Source: Bradyrhizobium zhengyangense (GTDB taxonomy: Bacteria; Pseudomonadota; Alphaproteobacteria; Rhizobiales; Xanthobacteraceae). From it: a DNA stretch of 64,000 bases. The stretch lies in NCBI RefSeq assembly GCF_022012435.1, contig NZ_JAKLUA010000002.1, positions 372,001 through 436,000 of the forward strand. Direction: 5' to 3'. Below, in pieces: positions 27,910 to 35,886 of this stretch (positions are counted from its first letter, which is position 1; each line of letters starts with the position of its first letter). The notes below the pieces were generated by a model. That model did no database searches and had not been told where the DNA came from. It saw nothing but the letters and a program-made list of their open reading frames with translations. The position numbers and the translations under genes were made by a program.

Positions 27910-28605
27910 ATGAGGCGGATGGCTGCACTGACGTGGGCTGCTACTGCAGCCAGGCTTTTGATCTGGGTCGTATGCGTTCTCGCCTCCGCGAGCCGCGCTC
28001 ACGCCCAATGCTCGGCGCGCGATGTGTTGCAGAGGCAGCTAGTGCTCAAGGCGGCGCCCGTTGTCCCGACACGCATGGGTCCGGTAACGTCCGTTTCGGA
28101 TGTTGCCGAATGGAAAACGATCAGCATCGGGACGTTCCCGGATACGTTTGCTCTCCTCACCGCGCTGAGTGCGATTGGTTGCGGCGTCGGTAACTCGGCT
28201 GCGGAGGCTCTTGCCCGACCTGCGTTTACGCTCAGCGGTGTCAGAACGGCGGTAACACTTCTGACAGTGACCGCGGCCGATCTGGGTTTCAGGGGTGAGA
28301 CGGTGCCGTTGCGGCAAATCTACGAACTCGCGCAGCAATTGGGCTTCGGGCTTGCACCGCCCGAAATCGCTCCGCAGCTCAGACTTCAATATCTGGACCA
28401 GCCCGTAGGTGAGTTTCTCGTCATCGGGATGAATCCGATCCGGACATGGACTGGTGAAGAGGTCATCCTGACCGTGGCAAATGGGGGAGCAGGTCTCATT
28501 CTCATCGGCCAGGATGGTCGCGCCGAGGCGGAAATACCCGTGACCTCCCGCTTCGTGTTCCTGCGCTCCTTGCCCATTGCGCCAGCTGCGCTGAATCGAA
28601 ACTGA
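27910..28605 (+). CDS. Secreted hypothetical protein (secretin/TonB short-N-domain-like)
   Basis: 231 residues with GGGAGG before ATG 27910. A signal peptide ends SRAHAQ. The middle has SGVRTAVTLLTVTAADLGFRGETV, and the C-terminus is beta-rich (EFLVIGMNPIRTWTGEEVILTVANGGAGLILIGQDG). I do not recognise a family. It is divergent from the winged-helix/TPR regulator at 27743 and 26 bp upstream of another exported protein, which may form a pair with it. Confidence 0.6.
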   Translation: MRRMAALTWAATAARLLIWVVCVLASASRAHAQCSARDVLQRQLVLKAAPVVPTRMGPVTSVSDVAEWKTISIGTFPDTFALLTALSAIGCGVGNSAAEALARPAFTLSGVRTAVTLLTVTAADLGFRGETVPLRQIYELAQQLGFGLAPPEIAPQLRLQYLDQPVGEFLVIGMNPIRTWTGEEVILTVANGGAGLILIGQDGRAEAEIPVTSRFVFLRSLPIAPAALNRN

Positions 28606-28631
28606 TTTTACGAGATGGCCGAGGTGACGAA

Positions 28632-28991
28632 ATGCTGGCGATCAGAGCGGTGAAGCGCTTGGCAGCTCAAATCTGCCTGGTGCTGGTGTCCACCGCGACG
28701 TTTGCGCGCGACGACGGGCGCTATGCGAATTCCCCGCTGAAGCCCTGGTTCGAGAGTCTGCAAAGCGAATTCGGGAAGTGCTGTGAGGACTCCGACGCCT
28801 ACGTGGTCTCCGAACCGAATTGGAAGTCCGATCACGGACAATATCGCGTTCGCATCGACGACGAATGGGTCCTGGTGCCAGACGGCGCTGTCATCAAGCA
28901 GCCCAATCTTGCCGGACGGACCATGGTCTGGAAGCACTACATCGACGGACATCCGCGTGTCCGTTGTTTCATTCCGGGTAGCATGACGTGA
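28632..28991 (+). CDS. Small exported hypothetical protein
   Basis: 119 residues; the ribosome site GAGGTGA precedes ATG 28632. A signal peptide ends TFARD. The mature part contains SPLKPWFESLQSEFGKCCED, with a Cys-Cys pair, and a final cysteine in RVRCFIPGS. Short proteins of this pattern are frequent in Bradyrhizobium, but I know no function. Probably co-transcribed with the preceding secreted protein. Confidence 0.65.
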   Translation: MLAIRAVKRLAAQICLVLVSTATFARDDGRYANSPLKPWFESLQSEFGKCCEDSDAYVVSEPNWKSDHGQYRVRIDDEWVLVPDGAVIKQPNLAGRTMVWKHYIDGHPRVRCFIPGSMT

Positions 28992-29063
28992 TACGTCGAC
29001 GATCGTCTATGAACCACGCGTATGATCCAAGATCGATGGTCTGGTCCACCCTTGGGATCGGTT

Positions 29064-29081
29064 GCTCAGTTTGGTTAGAGC
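29064..29081 (+). other. tRNA D-arm-like remnant in a gene-free stretch
   Basis: GCTCAGTTTGGTTAGAGC is a stem-loop with the tRNA D-arm consensus (one extra T). The bases that follow do not fold into an anticodon arm, so this is not a functional tRNA. It may be a degraded tRNA left by an integration event, or chance. The rest of 28992-29220 shows nothing else. Confidence 0.3.
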
Positions 29082-29220
29082 AAGAGGCTTCGTCTCCTTG
29101 TTGTTGCGGTGCCTACATCCGGAAGTGGCCCGTCTGGACCTTACCGCGACAAGTCCCAATGCCTGGTGTCTTAGGAGGATCAGTGGGAATTCAGGCGCGG
29201 CCATCCAGCGCTCGTGACCT

Positions 29221-29517
29221 CTACCGAAAGTCAGTCGGTCCTAACTGACCGTCCACAGTTGGCAGATATCGCAGCCATTCACCGGACCGGATGCCTCGAG
29301 GGTCAAGACCTCGGTGCGAGGCGACGTAGTCGATCTCGCCGCGCGTGGTGCCGATATCCATCAGTTCTCCGTCGCTCAAGTCGGACAAGGTAGCGCTCAA
29401 TTTCTGGCGTCGGCGGCGCTCCTGAAGGGCATCCCAACATTTCCAGATGAAGCTGGTGACATGCCGGGTCGATACAAATGTCCATTCCAGCCATGCCGGG
29501 CCATGCATCGTGGTCAT
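29221..29517 (-). CDS. DUF1127 (YjiS-like) small protein
   Basis: 98 residues from ATG 29517 with AGGAG eight bases upstream. The segment RRRRQKLSATLSDLSDGELMDIGTTRGEIDYVA matches the DUF1127 pattern: an arginine-rich helix, an LxxLSDxxLxDIGxxRxxI core. DUF1127 proteins of alphaproteobacteria have been linked to RNA binding, phosphate and carbon metabolism; the role of this copy is unknown. It is divergent from the 29687 regulator. Confidence 0.75.
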   Translation of the reverse strand: MTTMHGPAWLEWTFVSTRHVTSFIWKCWDALQERRRRQKLSATLSDLSDGELMDIGTTRGEIDYVASHRGLDPRGIRSGEWLRYLPTVDGQLGPTDFR

Positions 29518-29637
29518 TTCGGTGTCTCCTGGACGGTGTTTTGCACCGACCGGAGAGTGGCGCGGGATTAGCGGGGACGCTTAACTGGCAGCTTACATTT
29601 TCCGTACCGACGGCTTATTCTCGCGATTTACGGTGGG

Positions 29638-29659
29638 CCAGGACGCCCCCCCGTCCTGG
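29638..29659. promoter_or_regulatory. Palindrome in leader of the second winged-helix/TPR regulator
   Basis: CCAGGACG, a six-C loop, CGTCCTGG: a perfect 8-bp inverted repeat 27 bp before the GTG start at 29687. It could be an operator, a leader hairpin controlling translation, or chance. Confidence 0.4.
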
Positions 29660-29686
29660 CAAGGCTCATCCAACGGGATTCGCATC

Positions 29687-31246
29687 GTGCGCTATCTCTT
29701 TGCAGAGTACGTATTCGATACCGACCGACGCGAACTGCATCGCGGGGCGGACGTCGTCTCCGTCGCACCACAGGTGTTTGACCTCATTGATTACTTGATC
29801 CGCAATAGGGAGCGAGTTGTCAGCAAGGATGACCTCATCAAAACCATTTGGAATGGCCGTAGCGTATCCGATGCGGCGCTGACAACCCGCTTAAACGCCG
29901 CCCGGGTTGCAATTGGTGATTCTGGCGACGAACAGCGCTTCATCAAGACACTACAGCGCAAGGGCTTTCGTTTCGTTGGAGCTGTTCGGGAAGCGAAGGA
30001 ACCGGCAGAGGCAATAGTTGCCGACGATCAGGTGGAAGTTCAGAAAGTCGATCTTGCACTCCCCGACAGACCTTCCATCGCCGTGCTGCCGTTTGAGAAC
30101 ATGAGCGGCGAGCCGGAGCAGGAATATTTTGCGGAGGGCATGGTAGAGGAGATCATCACAGCGCTGTCGCGGTTTAAGTCTCTGTTTGTCATCGCACGTC
30201 ACTCGACCTTTACGTTCAAGGGAAAAGCCGTCGATATCAAGGAAATCGGACGCAGGCTCGGCGTGCGCTATGTCCTCGAGGGGTCTGTGCGGAAGGCGTC
30301 GGGGAAGGTTCGCATCGCAGGGCAGTTGATCGATGCGGTTACAGGTGCGCATCTATGGGCGGAAAGGTTTGAGCGTGACCTTGCCGATGTGTTTGCCCTC
30401 CAGGACGAAGTAGCGGTCGCGGTTGTCTCGGCTATTCAACCGAAGATGATTCAAACAGAAATTGAAGTGGCGACGCGGAGGCGACCGGAGAACCTCACCG
30501 CGTATGACTTGTTCCTGCGATCCATGCAGCAGTATTACCTGACGACCCGGGAAAGTTTGGCCGAGGCGATCAGGCTGGCTCATTGCGCTTTGGATCTGGA
30601 TCCGAGATTCGGGTCTGCAGCGGCGCTGGCAGGCGACTGCCATGCGAGCAACGTCGCCTTGGGCTATACCAACGATCCTCAGTTTGACCGCAAGGAAGCA
30701 GTCCGGCTCGCTCGTTTGGCATTAAGGATCGGTGATGATGATCCAGATATCTTGTCGCGGGTTGCGGTGATCCTGGCGGGCATGGTCGGCGATAGTGAAG
30801 CCGAGATTGAATTGGCTGACAGGGCGGTCGCACTCAACCCAAATTCATGGCGTACTTGGAACAACAGAGGCTGGGTCTATACGATGGCGGGTCTGCCGGA
30901 GGAGGCGATACTTAGCTTTGAACGCGCAATTCGCATGAGCCCGGTAGATCCGCTGCTACACATGACGTTTCTTGGCATTGCGCATGCCCTTATAGCACTT
31001 CGGCGCTTTGACGAGGCAATCGTCGCACTGAAGAGAGCCCTTCGTCATAATCCCTCATTTTTGCCAGCTTGCCGCGGCCTTGCGTCCGCCTTCGCCCATC
31101 TAGGACGCGACGTTGAGGCGCGTGCTGCGGCGGCGCGTGTGCTTGAGATCGATCCTTCCTTTACAATATCGGCGCATATCGCCCGGTCTCCCAAGAGCCC
31201 AAAGCTGTTTATTGAGGGGCTTCGAAAAGCGGGATTGCCCGAATAG
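29687..31246 (+). CDS. Winged-helix regulator with TolB-like and TPR domains, paralogue of the 26181 gene
   Basis: 519 residues from GTG 29687, chosen by alignment with the paralogue and a GGGA site. Domains: an OmpR-type winged helix (residues 1-100, VAPQVFDLIDYLIRNRERVVSKDDLI), a TolB-like domain (IAVLPFENMSGEPEQEYFAEGMVEEIITALSRFK split by the FAEGM turn), and TPR repeats (NNRGWVYTMAGLPEEAILSFERAIRMSP). Such proteins regulate unknown genes in rhizobia, often in copies. It is followed by the adhesin-like gene, a possible target. The paralogue lies 2 kb away on the other strand. Confidence 0.8.
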   Translation: MRYLFAEYVFDTDRRELHRGADVVSVAPQVFDLIDYLIRNRERVVSKDDLIKTIWNGRSVSDAALTTRLNAARVAIGDSGDEQRFIKTLQRKGFRFVGAVREAKEPAEAIVADDQVEVQKVDLALPDRPSIAVLPFENMSGEPEQEYFAEGMVEEIITALSRFKSLFVIARHSTFTFKGKAVDIKEIGRRLGVRYVLEGSVRKASGKVRIAGQLIDAVTGAHLWAERFERDLADVFALQDEVAVAVVSAIQPKMIQTEIEVATRRRPENLTAYDLFLRSMQQYYLTTRESLAEAIRLAHCALDLDPRFGSAAALAGDCHASNVALGYTNDPQFDRKEAVRLARLALRIGDDDPDILSRVAVILAGMVGDSEAEIELADRAVALNPNSWRTWNNRGWVYTMAGLPEEAILSFERAIRMSPVDPLLHMTFLGIAHALIALRRFDEAIVALKRALRHNPSFLPACRGLASAFAHLGRDVEARAAAARVLEIDPSFTISAHIARSPKSPKLFIEGLRKAGLPE

Positions 31247-31802
31247 ATCGTCCGTGATGTCGAAGCCAGACCGCTGTTGAGCAATGTCGACATGCGTTCC
31301 GCATGGTGGCGGCGATCAGCAGGCGGTCACCGCTCCGCAGCAGCAATCTTCTACGCCATCGTCGCAGCAACCTGTAGCGCAGCCGTCGCCCCGAACCTAA
31401 CTTTGGCGATGTCAGCTTGTGTGCGCATAGCCGATGAAGATCGATGTCGGCCGTTCGGCCACTGTTGGATGCAGAGCGGACGTGTCAGATTTATGGGGAC
31501 ACGCCCTGGTCTCCCCCACGAAGCGGGAATTGATCCTCGTCGATGCGGATGTCTCGCGCAATTTCGAAAGCGTGCGGTCGCCGGAAGTTCCGTCATGCTG
31601 TTGATAAAAATTCATCCAGCAAGATGAACCCGCATAAGCGTCGCGATTTTCGTGAGCTGCATCGCGCGAGCATTCGTTCAAGACTCGAGACAATGGTTGC
31701 TTGACAGCCATTCTCATCTCCAGCAGTCTCAGGTTGAATAACCTTCCAATGATTTTTGCTTTGCTCGTTTGATGTCTTGGGAACCAAACGCGGAGCATTC
31801 AT
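31247..31802. other. Intergenic region (556 bp) before the adhesin-like gene
   Basis: No convincing gene. A short frame at 31284-31400 (38 codons, ATG to TAA) encodes a Gln/Pro/Ser-rich tail (QQAVTAPQQQSSTPSSQQ) that looks like the end of a lost protein. The promoter of the adhesin-like gene should lie in the AT-richer 31590-31800 part. Confidence 0.45.
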
Positions 31803-34800
31803 ATGACGGTTGTTCCTCCCGCCAGTGGAGTCACGCTCCACGATGGCGATACGATGGATGTCAGTGGCGGCATTTCCGTCGATCGCACATGGATCCTGAC
31901 TGGTGGTTCGCAGACAGTCGGCGGATCCTCCACGACATCCACGGCAACCAACACGAACATCTTTGGCGGAGAGCAGGACGTCGTCTCCAATGGCCTCGCC
32001 AGCTATACGACCATCTACCAGGGCGTCCAGCGCGTCACTGGCGAATATGTCCATGAGGGCCCAACCCCCGGCAAGGCCGATCACACCGCCATCGATGGCG
32101 GCGAGCAGGACGTCGACACCGGTATCGCAACGGCGACGAGGGTCAATTCAGGCGGCATCCAGAACGTGACCAATGGTGGTAGCGCCAGCGGCACCATTGT
32201 CGAATCCGGCGGCGTTCTCAAAGTCTCGGGAGAGACTGTCGAAACGGCACCCGTGTATCCGGAACCGGTGATCCGAAGCGTAGCGACCGGTGCAACCATC
32301 AACTACCAGGGCGAATTCGACGTCACGGGGGGCGGAACCGCAGTGGATGCCATCGTCCATGGCGGCGTCATGACGGTCTCGGGATCGATACCGGATCCGT
32401 TTGCTGGCGTCCCCGGCCAGCCGGCCGTCGACGCCAGCATGGCGATCGGCACCACTATCGAAAATGGTGGAACCTTGGCGGTATCGAACGGCGCGTTGGC
32501 ATCCGGCACGACCCTGCAAAACTTCGCTACGCTGAATGTGGATGCAGGTGGCACAGCGACCGACACGACAATCGATCTGGGAACGATGCAACTATCCGCC
32601 GGCGCGACGGCGACCAACACGGTCGTCAATCTAGGTGGCGCTTTCATCGTACTCGGAAATGCCAGTTTTTCGGGGACGGTCTTCAATGCCGGCAGCACCT
32701 TCGAGATCGGCGGCGGCACGATTGAGAACGGATTTGCGGTTGCGAATGGCGTGACGTTGACCGTTTTGGACGGCGGCATTCTCAAGAACAGCATTGTCAC
32801 CACAGGCGGAACGCTCATCCTTGAAGCCGGTGCGACGTTTTCCAATGCCACCTTCCAGAGTGGCGCAACGTTTGTCGTTGACTATGACTATGCGGTAGAC
32901 GGCTTCACCGTAGCGAGCGGCGTCACGTATAAGGTGATCGGCGCAGCCACGAACACGACGATATCGGCGGGCGGCAAGCAAATCGTCGGCAACTTCGGCG
33001 AGGGAGGCTCAGCGACCAACACCGTCATCAATGGCGGCGAACAGGATGTCGAGCTTCTCGCCACCGCCAGCTATACGACGATCAGCATGGGCGGCATTCA
33101 GCATGTCGCCGGCCTTTATATCCATGATGAGCCGGGACCAGGACGGGCCGATCACACCACCATCAACACTGGCGGCGAACAGGATGTCGACACCGGCATC
33201 GTCTCGTCGACCACAGTCAATGCCGGCGGCGTCCAGAATCTCACCAATGGGGGGATTGCCAGCGATACCATCGTGGCGTCAGGCGGTATCGTCAATGCGT
33301 CGGGAGAGACCGTTTATTATTCGCCCGGTGGTTATTATGCCACCGTCATCAGAAGCGAATTCGATTCGGCTGATGTTGGCAGCGGCGGACAATTGCACCT
33401 GACCGGGGCGGGGATCGCCAAGAACGCCACCATCGATGGCGGTGCGATGACGGTCTCGGGATCGATACCGGATCCCGTGACCAACGACCCAAGTTTACCG
33501 CCCGATCCAAGCGCACCAGCGGTCGACGCCAGCGAGGCGACTGGAACAATCCTCAATTCCGGTAGCGTTTCCGTCTCGGACGGCGGCATCGTCACCTCCA
33601 CCACCCTGAACAGCGGCACGCTTGACGTGCTCGATCAGGGCACCGCGAACGCTTCGACAATCCATCATGGCGCCACAGAGCTCGTGGAAGCAGGCGGCAT
33701 TGTCGGCGCAACCACGATCGCTGGAGGGACGCTTGACCTCAAGGCGGGTGCAATCGCTGACGACGTGATCACTTTCTCCGGCCAGGGCACGCTCAGGATC
33801 GAGCAGAAGCTGGTCTCGGGCCCATCGACCTTCGCAAGCGCGATCAAAGGCATTGCGCTCGGTGACCAGATCGACCTTTCCGGGCTGTCCTATACAAACG
33901 GTGCAACGGCGACTGTGTCCGGCTCGACACTTACGGTCAGTAACGGCACGGCGAGCGAGACTTTCATCCTGGCGGATACGTCAGTCACGCATTTCGGCAT
34001 CACGAAAGACGGCGCCGACGGCATTTTGCTAACGGCGGACACGCATCCGACCGGTCCTACGACGATCAACGGTCCGGCATCCGGTTATGCGATCATCGAG
34101 GGCACGACGGGCAACGACATCATCCATGCCTATGGAATGTTCAATATCATCCACGGCAACGGCGGGGACGACGCGATCTACGCCGGACTGTACGCCGCTG
34201 TCGATGTGCCAAGTGGCGACAGCTCCGTCTATCTCGCGGGCTTCGACAACCGTGTCACCGGCGGCGACGGCAATGTCACGGTGAAGGGGGCGACAGGCGC
34301 GACCACGATTGCGCTCGGCAATGGCAACGACAGCATCGACGCCAGCGGATACGGAAACATCATCACGCTGGGCAACGGCAAGGATATCGTTCATCCGGGT
34401 GACGGCGCGAGCACGACGACATCAGGCAATGGCGACGACCAGGTGACGCTCTCCGGATTTGGCAACAAAGTCGTGCTTGGAAACGGCAACGACGTCGTCA
34501 CGAGCGGAGGCGGCGCCAATAACATCACTCTCGGCGATGGCGACAACACCGTTGACCTCGACGGGATGGCCAACCAGATCAGCGTCGGTTCCGGGACGAA
34601 CACGATCATAGCCGGCAACGGAGTGGACAGCATCGTCGCCGGCGCGGGCCACGATACGATCACCCTCGGCGGGGTCGCCAATCACGTCGTGCTCAACGGC
34701 TCCACGGCAAATGTGACGAACCAGATTGGCCAGGACGTCATCACAGCCAATGGCGGATCAGATCAGTTCAACTTTGTCGGATTCGGAAACCAGGCGATCA

Positions 34801-35096
34801 TCAATGGCCCGGCCCATGTCGACATCACCGATCACAGCTCGGGTCTGACCGTCTCTGTCAACTCCGGCAACCAGATCGATACGATTGCCGGATTTGGTCA
34901 TGATGCGCTCGGCGTCATCGATCTTGCAAACGGCGCCGGCAATTATCGCTCCGTCGCCGACATCATGAGCGCGCTCAGGAGCGATGGCCATGGCGGGACG
35001 GTGCTTGCGCTGGGCAGTGTGCCCAACGCCGGGTCGATCGATTTCGCCGACACCGCGATCAGCCAATTGCACGCGTCGAACTTTGTGATCGTGTAA
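31803..35096 (+). CDS. AIDA-repeat/RTX-like surface protein, probably type I secreted
   Basis: 1,097 residues; GGAG precedes ATG 31803. No N-terminal signal peptide. Residues 1-650 are AIDA-type beta-helix repeats (units like GGxxxVxxGGxAxxTxIxxGG), and residues 760-1000 are RTX-like Gly-Asn-Asp repeats (HGNGGDDAIYAG, LGNGNDSIDASG). The end, SIDFADTAISQLHASNFVIV, is the hydrophobic Asp/Ser-containing tail usual for type I secretion. No autotransporter barrel is present. The likely role is adhesion or biofilm formation on the cell surface. No type I ABC/HlyD genes are adjacent. Residues 48-239 and 403-602 are a large duplication. Confidence 0.85.
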   Translation: MTVVPPASGVTLHDGDTMDVSGGISVDRTWILTGGSQTVGGSSTTSTATNTNIFGGEQDVVSNGLASYTTIYQGVQRVTGEYVHEGPTPGKADHTAIDGGEQDVDTGIATATRVNSGGIQNVTNGGSASGTIVESGGVLKVSGETVETAPVYPEPVIRSVATGATINYQGEFDVTGGGTAVDAIVHGGVMTVSGSIPDPFAGVPGQPAVDASMAIGTTIENGGTLAVSNGALASGTTLQNFATLNVDAGGTATDTTIDLGTMQLSAGATATNTVVNLGGAFIVLGNASFSGTVFNAGSTFEIGGGTIENGFAVANGVTLTVLDGGILKNSIVTTGGTLILEAGATFSNATFQSGATFVVDYDYAVDGFTVASGVTYKVIGAATNTTISAGGKQIVGNFGEGGSATNTVINGGEQDVELLATASYTTISMGGIQHVAGLYIHDEPGPGRADHTTINTGGEQDVDTGIVSSTTVNAGGVQNLTNGGIASDTIVASGGIVNASGETVYYSPGGYYATVIRSEFDSADVGSGGQLHLTGAGIAKNATIDGGAMTVSGSIPDPVTNDPSLPPDPSAPAVDASEATGTILNSGSVSVSDGGIVTSTTLNSGTLDVLDQGTANASTIHHGATELVEAGGIVGATTIAGGTLDLKAGAIADDVITFSGQGTLRIEQKLVSGPSTFASAIKGIALGDQIDLSGLSYTNGATATVSGSTLTVSNGTASETFILADTSVTHFGITKDGADGILLTADTHPTGPTTINGPASGYAIIEGTTGNDIIHAYGMFNIIHGNGGDDAIYAGLYAAVDVPSGDSSVYLAGFDNRVTGGDGNVTVKGATGATTIALGNGNDSIDASGYGNIITLGNGKDIVHPGDGASTTTSGNGDDQVTLSGFGNKVVLGNGNDVVTSGGGANNITLGDGDNTVDLDGMANQISVGSGTNTIIAGNGVDSIVAGAGHDTITLGGVANHVVLNGSTANVTNQIGQDVITANGGSDQFNFVGFGNQAIINGPAHVDITDHSSGLTVSVNSGNQIDTIAGFGHDALGVIDLANGAGNYRSVADIMSALRSDGHGGTVLALGSVPNAGSIDFADTAISQLHASNFVIV
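31944..32519 (+). repeat. Internal duplication copy 1 in the adhesin-like gene
   Basis: Codes residues 48-239. It shares with copy 2 the order GGEQD, ASYTTI, ADHT, GGEQDVDTG, VQN/IQN-TNGG, SGET, VIRS and MTVSGSIPDP. A 29-base block (32370-32398) is identical to 33447-33475, indicating recent exchange or duplication. Confidence 0.75.
33009..33608 (+). repeat. Internal duplication copy 2 in the adhesin-like gene
   Basis: Codes residues 403-602, the second copy of the unit at 31944-32519, slightly longer because of a Pro-rich insert (PSLPPDPSAP). The identical 29-base block is at 33447-33475. Confidence 0.75.
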
Positions 35097-35112
35097 AGCT
35101 GAGCCTCCTTGC

Positions 35113-35156
35113 GCCTCTTGCGAAGGCAAGTGACGGCCTTGTTCGCGCCAAGAGGC
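35113..35156 (+). terminator. Stem-loop after the adhesin-like gene
   Basis: GCCTCTTG (35113-35120) pairs with CAAGAGGC (35149-35156), with partial further pairing inside. It starts 16 bp after the stop codon. There is no T-tract, so termination is uncertain. Confidence 0.4.
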
Positions 35157-35284
35157 TGTGACCCGATCGGAGGCACGTCAGTACCTCTGTCTCACATTTG
35201 TGCCTGGTGTTGACCCTGATCAAAGGTTCGGCCGTGGGGGCACATCACGTTGGGCGGGTCAGCGTTCGAACGGGAGGAAACAAC

Positions 35285-35569
35285 ATGATCTTCAACGTCA
35301 GGCGTCTTGGGCTGGTCGTGGCGGTGGCTCTGTCAACCGCCGCACCTTTGTCGGTACACACCTCGTCCTCAACACTGCCATCGGTCTCGATCGACCGTGC
35401 AGAAGCGAGAGTAGGGCGACCGCTGACGCCGATGAGCGTCGCGGGCGTGAACCGCAGGGTGCATCGGCGCGCCTATTACGGCGCAGCGGCGGTCGGAGCT
35501 GCCGGGGCTTACGGTGCGTACGGCTACCGGAGGGCCTGCGGATATTATCCTTATCCGCCTTGCTATTGA
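35285..35569 (+). CDS. Small exported Tyr/Gly-rich protein
   Basis: 94 residues from ATG 35285, with GGAGGAAA upstream; an upstream start at 35198 lacks a site. The N-terminal signal-like segment (VRRLGLVVAVALSTAAPLSVHT) is followed by RRVHRRAYYGAAAVGAAGAYGAYGYRR and a tail with two cysteines (CGYYPYPPCY). Small exported proteins with such GYY-rich tails are common in Bradyrhizobium. No function is known to me. Confidence 0.65.
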   Translation: MIFNVRRLGLVVAVALSTAAPLSVHTSSSTLPSVSIDRAEARVGRPLTPMSVAGVNRRVHRRAYYGAAAVGAAGAYGAYGYRRACGYYPYPPCY

Positions 35570-35886
35570 GACAGCGCGAGGTTCGTCGCACACAGCGGCG
35601 AACCTCGGGTGATCTCAAGCATCGACTCGCGCGATTTCAGCCCCATTGGCGCTCAGGCGCCTCGCTGCGGCGTGGCGGGTTGTCCGCGTGGCAAGCTTTC
35701 GCGGGCTGACCCGCTTCAGCAGTCGCGGCCCTAGAACCGAAGCCTCCGCAAGGGTGCTGGCGCTTCCGCGGTCGCGCGGCTATGACCATCATATTCTACC
35801 GCAGATTGCCGATTTCGTTTCGGAGAGAGTATTGTATGATCGGCCGATAGAGTCCGGACATTAGTCTGTAGCCAAAGAGGCTCCCT
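35570..35886. other. Intergenic region (317 bp) before the CHAT-like gene
   Basis: No gene is supported in it. The last 100 bases become AT-richer (TATGACCATCATATTC, GAGTATTGTATGATC) and probably hold the promoter of the CHAT-hydrolase pair. No clear repeat or RNA structure. Confidence 0.45.

Noticed and set aside
29030..29110. A functional tRNA gene
   Set aside because: The D-arm is good but anticodon and T arms cannot be formed.
31277..31627. Hypothetical gene of 116 codons
   Set aside because: No ribosome site, biased composition and no recognisable motif; treated as non-coding.
31803..35096. CRISPR-like or tandem satellite array
   Set aside because: Repeats are imperfect, in frame and protein-coding (AIDA/RTX units), without uniform spacers.
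35158..35709. 183-codon plus frame over the small Tyr/Gly-rich gene
   Set aside because: Arg/Ser-rich out-of-frame shadow; the 94-residue gene has a clear ribosome site and signal.
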